DNA of 64,000 bases from NCBI RefSeq assembly GCF_020360975.1, contig NW_025408682.1, positions 1,036,501 through 1,100,500 of the forward strand. The letters run 5' to 3'. A program made the position numbers and the translations under genes. Each line of letters starts with the position of its first letter. The first letter of the stretch is position 1. The stretch comes from Hirsutella rhossiliensis (taxonomy: Eukaryota > Ascomycota > Sordariomycetes > Hypocreales > Ophiocordycipitaceae). The notes below the pieces were generated by a model. That model worked only from the letters and a program-made list of their open reading frames with translations, was not told where the DNA came from and ran no database searches. Shown here piece by piece: positions 11,355 to 20,138 of this stretch.

Positions 11355-11993
11355 CTAAAAGGCATCAAAGCCGCCGGCACTCAAAGTTCGGCCCTTGAAG
11401 AAACTCGGGCCGTTCTCCGACGCTATCTCGCAGACCCGTCCTCCAAGCTCCCAGTCAGCGGCCGGCATGTTCTCATTCTGGACCCCGTTGGTCTGCAAGG
11501 CCACCGTGACCCGGGCGTTGCTGATGGCTGCGACTAGCTCCTCAGTCGTTGGCTTGCATTTCTGGACATTGGCATAGAGTCTGCCGTGTCCGTTCCGCGT
11601 CGGTTCTGTTCCATGGTCTTCGGGAAAATGCAGGATCACAGCCAGTGAGGTCGATGCGACCCCGTTGCGTCCAGTCTCCGGGTCGGTTGTGGTCGGGGCT
11701 TCCTCCAGACCCGTCGCGCAGCTCGACTGGGGGGCCTCGTCCTTCTGCAATCGTTTTGAGGCTCTGCTCCGTCGGTGTCTTGGCTTCTTGTGCTTGAACC
11801 TGTTCGTTCGTTGCTTGGCCAATAGATTGGGCTCTCGCTGCTCGATGTCAGTGGCCCAGTCTCCGGTCGAACGAGGGAAACGCCTGTTCAAGAGCTGATG
11901 CAGCTCATTCCATGTCACGTACGTTTGGAATCGCGTGCTCATATCCCCATGGTCCTCCAGGAGTGTCATAAGGCCAACGCGGACCGTGTCCAT
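11355..11993 (-). CDS. Hypothetical protein, weakly supported
   Basis: An open frame on the minus strand runs to a stop at 11355. Starting at the Met encoded at 11993 it gives about 212 aa; an upstream in-frame Met at 12047 lies inside a 20-bp tandem duplication and was not preferred. The middle is strongly basic (about residues 58-85, rich in Arg and Lys, NLS-like) and the C-terminal half is mixed. I recognise no domain. It could be a lineage-specific nuclear protein or a chance ORF. No introns are needed, and there are no neighbours that hint at function. Confidence 0.35.
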   Translation of the reverse strand: MDTVRVGLMTLLEDHGDMSTRFQTYVTWNELHQLLNRRFPRSTGDWATDIEQREPNLLAKQRTNRFKHKKPRHRRSRASKRLQKDEAPQSSCATGLEEAPTTTDPETGRNGVASTSLAVILHFPEDHGTEPTRNGHGRLYANVQKCKPTTEELVAAISNARVTVALQTNGVQNENMPAADWELGGRVCEIASENGPSFFKGRTLSAGGFDAF

Positions 11994-12622
11994 CTTTGGG
12001 GTTTGACATGTTGTCTTTGGAGACCAAGTGTTTTCTTTGGAGACCAAGTGTTTGAAAGCTGGACTTGCAGGTTTGTTCAGCCTTCTTGATGGGTGAGGTT
12101 GCCCAATTTATAGCCACGCAGGTGGCGTCTCTCCTCGCGTTTGGCGTTTGCCAACGCCAATACTGGCCGAGCGACGTCCCCCGGCGCGCAATCATGTAGA
12201 GGTTCGCAACCGCTTACTACCCTCCATACCAGACCGATAACTGCCGCCGGGTTGCTTGCCAATCGCGGACGGCCCGCGGGCCTCGTCACTTTGGCGGCGC
12301 TGTGGCGCGACGCCGCACCCATGACCCCTCGTGGAAAGGCGTTGGAGGCTCGCAGTGGGTCTCTAGGTGGGCTGGTGGGTTCTCTCGGTGCCGCTGCGTC
12401 GTGGAGATTGCCAACCACCTCCCCCACCACCCCGGGCTTTGCCCGGTTGTCTCACTCACTTTTCGAAAAGTCACATCCTCGACTCCACGCTGCACCACAC
12501 CCAGGTCGGGTCAACAGCCATCGTCAAGATTCTTCGATCCCTTGCGCAGCTTGATCACCGCATTATCATCGCCGCCCGACTTGTCACGAATCGGAACGCA
12601 CCCACGAGGTAGGCGTGCAAGG
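11994..12622. other. Intergenic region upstream of SFM1
   Basis: About 630 bp between the hypothetical minus-strand ORF and the plus-strand SFM1 gene, so it should act as a divergent promoter. It is pyrimidine-rich near 12410-12440. No other gene was recognised. Confidence 0.45.
12011..12050. repeat. 20-bp tandem duplication
   Basis: Two adjacent 20-bp copies (12011-12030 and 12031-12050) differing at one base, each containing TCTTTGGAGACCAAGTG. They lie just upstream of the hypothetical minus-strand ORF and duplicate part of its leader. Confidence 0.8.
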
Positions 12623-13468
12623 ATGGCCGGGGGCAAAATCTTCATTGTGGAGCATCTTGACCAAGAGCTCGGACCCTGGTCCGCTCTCGAGTACTCGGCC
12701 ATAGCAAGCGAGTCGCAGATGAGCGGGAGCAGCTTCGTCCTGTCCAGCTTGCCGCCCTCGTTTCAGGTCCCCGAGGCCTTGTCCAGCATCCCGGCCTTCA
12801 AGGCAGAGCGGCGTGGCGTCGAAGAGCTCTATGCCGGTGACAAGTCCCGCGTCTGCCTCCTAGACCCTGCCGCGTCCGAGGACCTGAGCCCAGGCGATGC
12901 CGACAAGTTTGAAGCCTTCCTCTTCGGAGGCATACTGGGTACCGTGAACCGCCCGGGCCGACGCGTGGTGCATGGACTGACAGGATGAGCAGGGGACGAT
13001 CCTCCTCGAGGTAATCGCCGGCATCGTGTGGCGTCCAGCGCGCAAGACTGACTTTCTGCCAGACCGGACTTCTGAGCTGAGGAAAAAGGGCTTCGAGGGC
13101 CGTAGGCTTGGCCCGACACAGATGACAACGGACACGGCCGTACGAGTAACACGCATGGTCGTACAAGACAAAGGTGCGTCCCATCCTCAGCGCAAACAGG
13201 CCCAGCGGCATCACTGACCCCGTTTAGTCGCCCTCGATCAAATACCCTATGTCGACTTCCCCGAGCTGCAGTTCAACGACCACGAGAGCACAGAGATGCC
13301 CTTCCGCTACGTCGTCGACGAGAACAGGGAGCCAATCATGCCACAGGTAATACCAGTCCTCGACAGAACGATGCGCATCCCTGAACACGGGCTGACAGGG
13401 GGCGCGCAAAGGGAATGAGGGAGTTGATAGAAAAGGATGCCGACAAGGCTGTGGACGATCTATTCTAG
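12623..13468 (+). CDS. SFM1: SPOUT-type protein arginine methyltransferase SFM1-like
   Basis: Five exons (12623-12938, 12993-13010, 13063-13173, 13228-13346, 13412-13468) with introns of 54, 52, 54 and 65 nt give 206 aa, the family length. The second exon is only 18 nt, encoding GDDPPRD across its two junctions. Recognised blocks are FIVEHLDQELGPWSALEY at the N-terminus, FGGILGDDPPRDRTSELRKK, then MTTDTAVRVTRMV, IPYVDFPEL, STEMPFRYVVDE and a KDADKAVDDLF tail. In yeast, Sfm1 is a SAM-dependent SPOUT enzyme that methylates ribosomal protein Rps3 on an arginine. All blocks join in frame only with these splice sites; without the micro-exon the highly conserved GGILGDDPPRDR core is lost. Family assignment is from memory of the conserved blocks. 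Confidence 0.9.
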
Positions 13469-15521
13469 GGCCCAGGCGCGTGGGCGAGCAACTACACAGT
13501 AGGAGACGCGATCCGCGAGGAAACGGCATGGGTCATCAATGTGACTCATGCTCTCAGCCACGTCTCCTGGTTCGAATTTGATTGTCGGTCAGAATCACCG
13601 GTTCCTTGCAAGCACTGGCACTCGCCAACCCATTTTACCTTCACACCCGGTCACAAAGCATCTCGCCGTCGTGCCAAGGCTCGAGAGGAGCGCCGGGACC
13701 GGGAACCCAAGGAACAAGACGGCATCGGACAGCTGTCGGTCTATGGCAAGGGGCTCTCGCCTGCATCAAGCCGTCGGGTTGACCCGATTGAGATACGTGT
13801 CTTACGGGGGCACAGCCGCCGCACGCGGACTCCCTTGCTCCGTCATCTCCCCGAGCGCACATTGTTCTCTGCGCAGCGACAAACATCCTTGCCCACGCGC
13901 CACCGAACCTGAGCAACATTGTGCATGGCCCTCGTGAGAAATTCCGCGAAAAATGCCCCGGCGCATGTTTCCGGCCGTCTGCGCCATGAAATGGTCTTAT
14001 CATGCAGTCATCAGAGCTGGGTATGTCTTGTTCGTCTCGACAGAGCAAGAGCGCGGTGACCGTCGGTCCCCCGACGGAAGAAGCCGTTTTGGTTGAGCCT
14101 GGCCATCGTAAATCCGAGGCAACTGTTCTTGAGTGCACAGGAGATTCTCTCCGGGGCCTGCAATGACTTGGTGCGACGCGGAAGCAGCTTATGCAATGGA
14201 GCACCCGACTGACGGGGCCGTGTGCTCCGGGTCCTCGAAAGGCAATGTTGGCCCATGGCTTCTCGTGGCTCGGAACAAAAATTGGCTGCCGCGAAGACGG
14301 TTTCTCATTTGCGACACGGTCACTGTGAAGTTACTCTCACCGGGCGCGGATTGACCTCCTGGGAGCTAGATACGGCGTGTCAGGTTGCAACGGCAACAAG
14401 ACGACCCGGCTAGGTGTGAATGTGTGAGTGTAAGAAAAGTGCATCCAGAGACAAATTTGACTACTTCTTGGCCTCGTAGTGAAGCGCACACACATATTCT
14501 TGTTTCGGACACAGTCTCGTTTTCCAGCCATCTCCTCTCATCAAGCGTCGCTCGCTCGCTTTTGACGACCACGTTGGACAGAAATGTCCGTGCCACAGCT
14601 GGACTTGACGTTGTGTCTGGAGCTAGATGGTGCTGGGCTACAGGCAGCAGACGAGGACAATGCTCCTTGTTTCCGCAGCGAAGGTTTTCAAGGTGGCCAT
14701 GAGAGGATGGCAGTCCACTGGTCCGATGCTGGTGTCGCTATACGTATAGACATCAGGCCCGCCCTCATTTTGCTGGACGGCCAGCCATTGAAGCCCAGCG
14801 CACGGAACTTGTTTTGATGCTGGAGAATGTGCCTCGAGAATGACTTTGGGGACAGTTTCCGTGGTCTCACCTCTCTACTTGGTATATGTGGACGAAAACA
14901 CGAGATCTTAGCCAACCGTGTCCGTAGCCGGACCCGTCATGAGTGGAGCTCCGCATCGCGCAGAGGTGCAGCAGAGAGATGACGGCGCTGTGTGTTTGGC
15001 CTTTAGGAGCTGCTCGTCGGACGCGGATGGTTGTCCTGAAACACCGGAGTCATCCTTTGTTGCTCGCCAGACTCGACCCTCAGGACTGCACTTTGCGCCT
15101 GGGCACGAGTAAGTAGCCCGCCATGCATTAGGGGCGACGGCGGGCTCAATGTCGTGCGTGTGCTGGGTTGCGGCAGAGAAGGGACCGAACGAGGCCGCGA
15201 GCATGCCCCAGGTTTCGTCTCAAACAGCGCTCGGCCACGTTGGTTAGGGCTGCGGCGCAGCTAAAAAAAGAGGACGAGAGGGGGGACAGTCCCGGGAGAT
15301 TGAAGGATCGTGGAATTCCCCGAGCGTGTTCGGGGGGGTTCTTCGATGGGTTTCGGGGGGAGAGGTGAAGCTTGTGATGTACAGGCGCCGCGTCCGAAAG
15401 CTTGTTCGCCGCTGTTGTTGTCCGTACATGATCTGCTGTTCGTCTGCTGTTCGTCCAGTCTACCTACCCCCCTACATGGGTATGTACGTGATACACGCAT
15501 TGCCATTCCATAATATTACGC

Positions 15522-15573
15522 GCAATACGCAATACGCAATACGCAATACGCAACACACAATACACAATACACA
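15522..15573. repeat. Heptamer tandem repeat (CAATACG)n, degenerating to CAATACA
   Basis: About seven copies of a 7-bp unit; the first four are near-perfect CAATACG and the last copies drift to CAACACA/CAATACA. Confidence 0.9.
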
Positions 15574-16014
15574 CAGTACGGCGCGGGCCCCCGTTGATAC
15601 CAAGACTCGGTACAACGTCGATGCGCCAAGTGGTGCGTTTTAAACTTTTGCGTCTCCAAGGGAAGACAGACTCCTCCCTTACGTGAGGTGACGGCCAGTG
15701 TCATTGGCGCGCATCATGGCACGGCAGGGCGCATTTACCGCGGAAACTTGTCATCCCATGATTGCTCCCGCAGTTTCTTTGCTGGCGTCCCTCCTCCGTG
15801 CGGGATTCGTTTGGCTAGAAGGAGTGCTGGGGGCCTGGAACTCTGATGGGTCGACTTGGGATGAAACCGTCTTGAGTCGACCAGGGGGTTTGACTCTGTC
15901 GACGGATGGCCGGATCGGCGCAGGGATCTTGCCTGCATTGGCCTGGATTTGCCGAGACAGAACCATCATGATGCTCGTGCATGCGGTAGATAGTTAGGTA
16001 GGTAGGCACTGTAA

Positions 16015-16041
16015 ACTGTACTGTACTGTACTGTACTGTAC
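16015..16041. repeat. Pentamer tandem repeat (CTGTA)n
   Basis: Five consecutive CTGTA units. The motif contains GTAC and closely precedes a TACC-rich repeat. Confidence 0.9.
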
Positions 16042-16070
16042 GGAGTACAGCTATGGCAGCAGCCTACCAA

Positions 16071-16114
16071 GGTACCTACCTACCTTAGCTACCTACCTTA
16101 GCTACCTCTGTACC
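16071..16114. repeat. TACC-rich imperfect repeat
   Basis: Alternating TACC and TTAGC units (for example CTACCTTAGCTACCTACC). Together with the flanking GTAGGTAGG at 15995-16007 on the same strand it can form an inverted arrangement. Confidence 0.8.
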
Positions 16115-16767
16115 TTATTTATCCGTACCCATTACACATGCATCCGCCCGCCTGCGCTGCAATGCGCGTGTCTGATGTATGTATGCCTTGTCAAGTGCTT
16201 CCCACACGGTGCATTTGCTGTCACTGACAGCAGGTTACGCGTGCGACATGTGAGGTGGATGGGTGGTTCAAACGCCTCGTCGTGTCAACTGCCGTCCTTC
16301 GTGGGCGAACCCAAGCCCGCTCGTCTTGCCGGGCCTCTCCGTCTTGGGCCGGTTGCAGGGCACGGGCCGGTTGGCAAGCGGCGATTCTGTAGATATCCAA
16401 GCAAGACGGGCGTGTTGAGAGACAGTGAGAGCGATGGGCGGCTTGCAGGCCATCTAGGACATGGACCAAGTCGGAAGTGATTAGAGTTGTATGACGAGCG
16501 TGGCCTGCGGCATCTCGTGTGACTCGACTCCGCGGCAGGTTGCTCCGATGTTGTTCTTGTGCGCCGCTGTGACTGGCTCATGTGGTTGTACGTGCCGGAT
16601 ATACGTAACTGCACTATTACACGTGCCTTGCTTGAGTGGTGCCTCAGCAATGCAGCCGCGTTGGGCATCGAGTTCGCCGAGGCCGTCGCCAGGGAGCGAG
16701 ACGTCGCGCGGAAACTCGGCAATTCAATAGAGGTTACGGCGCAAAGGGCGGCGTTGATTGGCGTGGA

Positions 16768-16805
16768 GGGTGCTTGCTGGGTGCTTGCTGGGTGCTTGTT
16801 GGGTG
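16768..16805. repeat. 11-bp tandem repeat (GGTGCTTGCTG), three copies
   Basis: Three consecutive copies; the last has one substitution. No coding feature recognised around it. Confidence 0.85.
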
Positions 16806-16877
16806 AACTGTTGGGGACGAAAGCCGTTGCGCTATCGACAAGAGCCGGCCAGGCCACGATTTATTATTAAGCACAGC

Positions 16878-16886
16878 GGGCGTATT
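16878..16886. repeat. MULE target-site duplication, left copy
   Basis: GGGCGTATT immediately outside the left TIR, repeated without change at 20130-20138. Confidence 0.9.
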
Positions 16887-16957
16887 GGGAGCCAATAGAG
16901 GCGCGGACCCCCGCGCCTTTAAAGTCGGCGCGGACGTCCGCGCCTGTTATGTAAGCC
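16887..16957. repeat. Left terminal inverted repeat of the MULE (71 bp)
   Basis: Matches 20059-20129 exactly as reverse complement. It contains two hairpins: a 7-bp stem with a 4-nt loop (16900-16917) and an 18-bp perfect palindrome GGCGCGGACGTCCGCGCC (16927-16944). Confidence 0.95.
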
Positions 16958-17303
16958 CAGGCGGAAGATAGTCGGGCCGCCCCCTGACCTGTACTCTCCT
17001 TTTCTATTGCATGTGGCAAACTGTCGCACAGAGAGCCAGCCTCATATAGCATACCATCTGCGCTCAGAGTAGTTGTCCGCGGAAGCGATGCTATAATCCG
17101 CATATTAAGGTCGAGCGCCTGCATGCGTGGTGCTTGGACCCCATTGAGGCCAAAGCTCAAACGCAGGCTGCATTAAACCTCGCAGGCGGCCTCGGTTACA
17201 AGGGTTCTGCACCACGTCCACAAAGCAGGAGTTTCCTTTCCTTTGTGTATAAAGAGCTGCTCACTGTCGTGCACTACAGCTAGCTCTTCAAGATAATTCC
17301 AAT

Positions 17304-19762
17304 ATGGGGCTTACTGAATTCCCTGACGATTGCCTTCCTCCTGAGGCCAGTTCGACTCGCGAGAGTCTCTTCTTGCCTCAATTAATGCGTGGGCGGCTCC
17401 AAGAGGCTATGCCTTCACCACAGGCAAGTCCACGAGAGACCCGCGGTCCGGAAGACGCACAGTCATATTTGCCTGCGATCGTGGAGGTAGACTTGGGGCT
17501 CATACAAGCAAGGACCAGAAGCCAGCTGATCGGCAACGGTCTACAAGCTCCGTATCACTGGATGCCAGTTTTCCATCAATGCGAAAGAGAGCCTTGATAA
17601 GTCGTACTGGTATGTCAGGCATCGCCCAGGCGAGGAGAAGTCGGTCCACAACCATGAGCCCAGTCTGCATATTACAGCACATCCAGCTCATCGTGCCCTC
17701 TCCTCAACTGACCAGTCAGCTATTGGGAACCTCTCAAGCGCTGGCATAGCACCAAAGGATATCCGGACATATATGCGCCAGAGCTCTCAGACTGCCCAAG
17801 GAGCGACACAGCAAGACATATATAACTGTATCGCACAGCGCAGACGAGAGCTCCTTGCTGGCCAGAGCACAATGCATGCCCTTGCCAATGAGCTTGACAA
17901 CGAGGGGTTCCAGAGCCGCATACAGCTTGATCATGATGGCCGAGTCACAGCAGTCTTATTCGCACACCCAGCGTCTCTAGGATACCTCAACGCATACCCA
18001 GAATTACTACTGCTAGACTGCACATACAAGACGAACAAATATAAGATGCCACTGCTCGATATGATCGGCGTTGATGCCTGTCAGCGGTCATTCTGTATTG
18101 CCTTTGCCTTCCTCAGTGGTGAAGACGAAAATGACTATATCTGGGCACTGGACCAACTCCAATCGATATACGAGTTATATGACATTCGCCAGCCATCGGT
18201 TATCCTGACAGATCGCTGCCTCGCCTGCATAAACGCAATTTCCCGGTGCTTTCCTGCGTCCAAGTCTCTGCTTTGCATCTGGCATGCGAATAAGGCGGTG
18301 CTTAGCTATTGCAAACCAGCTTTCGACCGTGACGATGAGGACTCTAATAGTGATGAGAGGTGGGCTGAGTTCTTTGGGTATTGGCACTCAATCGTGGGCT
18401 CGAAAGATGAGGAGACATTTGATCAACAAGTTGAAGAGCTCGAGAAGCGCTTTGTGCCACGATACGTCAAGGAGGTTAGCTACATACGGGAAACCTGGTT
18501 GGACCCGTATAAGGAAAAGCTCGTCAAGGCCTGGGTCGATCAATATGCTCACTTCGGCAATGTGGCTACTTCCGGGTGGAAGGCATCCACGCATTATTGA
18601 AGAGTCACCTTAAGAAGTCAACATTAGACCTCTTCGAGGCAACGAGGGCAATCAAGCAAGCTCTCCTCAACCAACTGGCCGAGCTACAAGCCAACCAAGC
18701 CAGGCAGCATATACGGATGCCAATTGAGCTCTCTGGAACCGTATATAGCACGGTACGTGGCTGGGTATCACACGAAGCCTTGCGACAGGTTGCAAAGCAA
18801 CACAAGCGCCTCAACGAGAAAAACACCCCATCTTGCACAGGCAGCTTCACCAAGTCTCGCGGTCTCCCTTGTGCGCACGCATTACAGTCTCTCATAGTGG
18901 AAGATCTGCCCCTCCGGCTACAACATTTTCATACACATTGGCGCCTTCGACGGGATAACAAAGAGATTGGTCAGGTCCTCATAGAGCCTCGTCGGCGACT
19001 AGACCAACTTGTCGCCGCATCAAGGATATCACAGTCATCCACACAGCGCGAGCCAAGTGCATTTGAAGCCATAGAGTCAGATCTACGGCCAAAGGCGCCG
19101 CCTACATGCAGCAAATGCCACCAGCAAGGGCACATCATGACATCTCGCAATTGTCCTTTACGCTATAGCGACATACTGCAGCGGGCAGAGGCACGGGCGG
19201 CACAGACTGCAGAGACTGCAGCAATTGCAGGGACTGCACAGACTGCACAGACTGTACAGACGGTAGCAGTTCCAGAGACTGCGCAGACTGCAGCAGTCAT
19301 GGAGAAAATGACAGTTGCAGTCACTACGGTCTCTACAGTCTCTACAGCAATTGCAGAGACTACAGAGACTACAGAGAATCTATTATATGATGACCCACGA
19401 GCCATCTATCAGAGGTATGTCAGGAAAGAGACTCTTGGTATAGAGCACAGCCTCGCGGCAGTCTCAAGACCAACCAGGCATACCGAAAGGCAATGGGCTT
19501 GCCATTGCGCTACAGCAAGACTGAATATGACTGGTGCCTCGACTGGAAGCAAATGTCAAGGAGCTGCGGCTCGAGGCAATGGACCAAGGTAGAGATGATG
19601 GCATACCTTGATTGGGATAAGGCAGAAGAAGAGCGATTAGATGCCCGGGTGGCCGAGGAAATTCAGGTGCAGCCTTTCTCACGAGAAAGAGGTACTGCAG
19701 GTATATGGGCTGACTGCGAGAGAGACTCAGAGGAACAGCAGGCATTTTATTCACATATATAA
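17304..19762 (+). pseudogene. MULE transposase, frameshifted
   Basis: A plus-strand transposase is spread over several frames. Segment 17304-about 17560 gives the N-terminus. About 17560-18566 carries a TGCQFSINAKES...HNHEP zinc-binding block (FAR1/WRKY-GCM1-like) and the MULE catalytic core LLLLDCTYKTNKYKMPLLD, ILTDRCLACINAI and LLCIWHANKAV. A one-base loss near 18566-18570 moves the frame to VEGIHALLKSHLKK, which then continues through a SWIM-like segment (SRGLPCAHAL) and a CCHC knuckle (CSKCHQQGH). After an imperfect 9-bp repeat tract, another shift near 19460 leads to a final block containing EYDWCLDWKQM, ending at 19762. At least three or four indels separate these blocks, so no full-length protein can be made from this copy. 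The catalytic core itself is intact in sequence. Confidence 0.9.
19195..19375. repeat. Imperfect 9-bp minisatellite (CAGACTGCA-like) inside the transposase
   Basis: Runs of CAGACTGCA, CAGAGACTGCA and related units encode an Ala/Gln/Thr/Val-rich linker directly after the CCHC zinc knuckle. The tract keeps its frame. Confidence 0.85.
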
Positions 19763-20058
19763 GTGGTGATGATGCCGGCGATGCGAAAATGTGAGGCAGA
19801 TCGTGAGATCACCGACATGCACCGGCGTGTAGCACTGTAGCTGGCCAATTTTAAGGCGGTGAACTTCCGCGCACCCTCCTTGCCACGCAACAGCGGCGCC
19901 CTTTGCGTCACGTCAATCTACCAAATAGGAAGGCTATGGGTTCGAACCCTAAGGATATCCTCCTTTGCAATTAATTGAAGCTATATGTATGCAGCAAGCA
20001 TGCTGTATCGGTGAGGCCGACTGCGAGCGCAGTTGGCGGCGGCCCAAATGGCCTGCCA

Positions 20059-20129
20059 GGCTTACATAACAGGCGCGGACGTCCGCGCCGACTTTAAAGG
20101 CGCGGGGGTCCGCGCCTCTATTGGCTCCC
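20059..20129. repeat. Right terminal inverted repeat of the MULE (71 bp)
   Basis: Exact reverse complement of 16887-16957. It carries the same 18-bp palindrome (20072-20089) and hairpin (20099-20116). Confidence 0.95.
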
Positions 20130-20138
20130 GGGCGTATT
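20130..20138. repeat. MULE target-site duplication, right copy
   Basis: GGGCGTATT immediately outside the right TIR, identical to 16878-16886. Confidence 0.9.

Larger units (their letters stand above)
13469..16886. other. Gene-poor region with several short tandem repeats
   Basis: 3.4 kb between SFM1 and the Mutator-like element. Open frames at 13541-13937, 14584-14817 and 15698-15997 (+) and 13641-14204 and 16285-16857 (-) show no conserved motif or convincing splice pattern. It holds three clusters of short tandem repeats (15522-15573, 16015-16114, 16768-16805). I see no supported gene. Confidence 0.5.
16887..20129 (+). mobile_element. Mutator-like (MULE, Hop-like) DNA transposon, 3.24 kb
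   Basis: The element is bounded by identical 71-bp terminal inverted repeats (16887-16957 and 20059-20129). It is flanked by a direct 9-bp repeat GGGCGTATT (16878-16886 and 20130-20138). The boundary is ambiguous by one base per side; GGAGCC termini would give an 11-bp duplication. Both values fit the 8-11 bp duplications of MULEs. Inside is a plus-strand MULE transposase whose frame is broken several times. Perfect TIRs and an undecayed target duplication indicate a recent insertion, so the copy was probably moved by transposase supplied from another element. Confidence 0.93.

Noticed and set aside
15522..15573. CRISPR-like array
   Set aside because: A 7-bp simple tandem repeat without spacers; no CRISPR is expected in a fungal nuclear genome.
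19938..19952. B-box-like GGGTTCGAACCC inside the MULE
   Set aside because: No A-box or acceptor stem at the expected distance; only a three-base T-stem.
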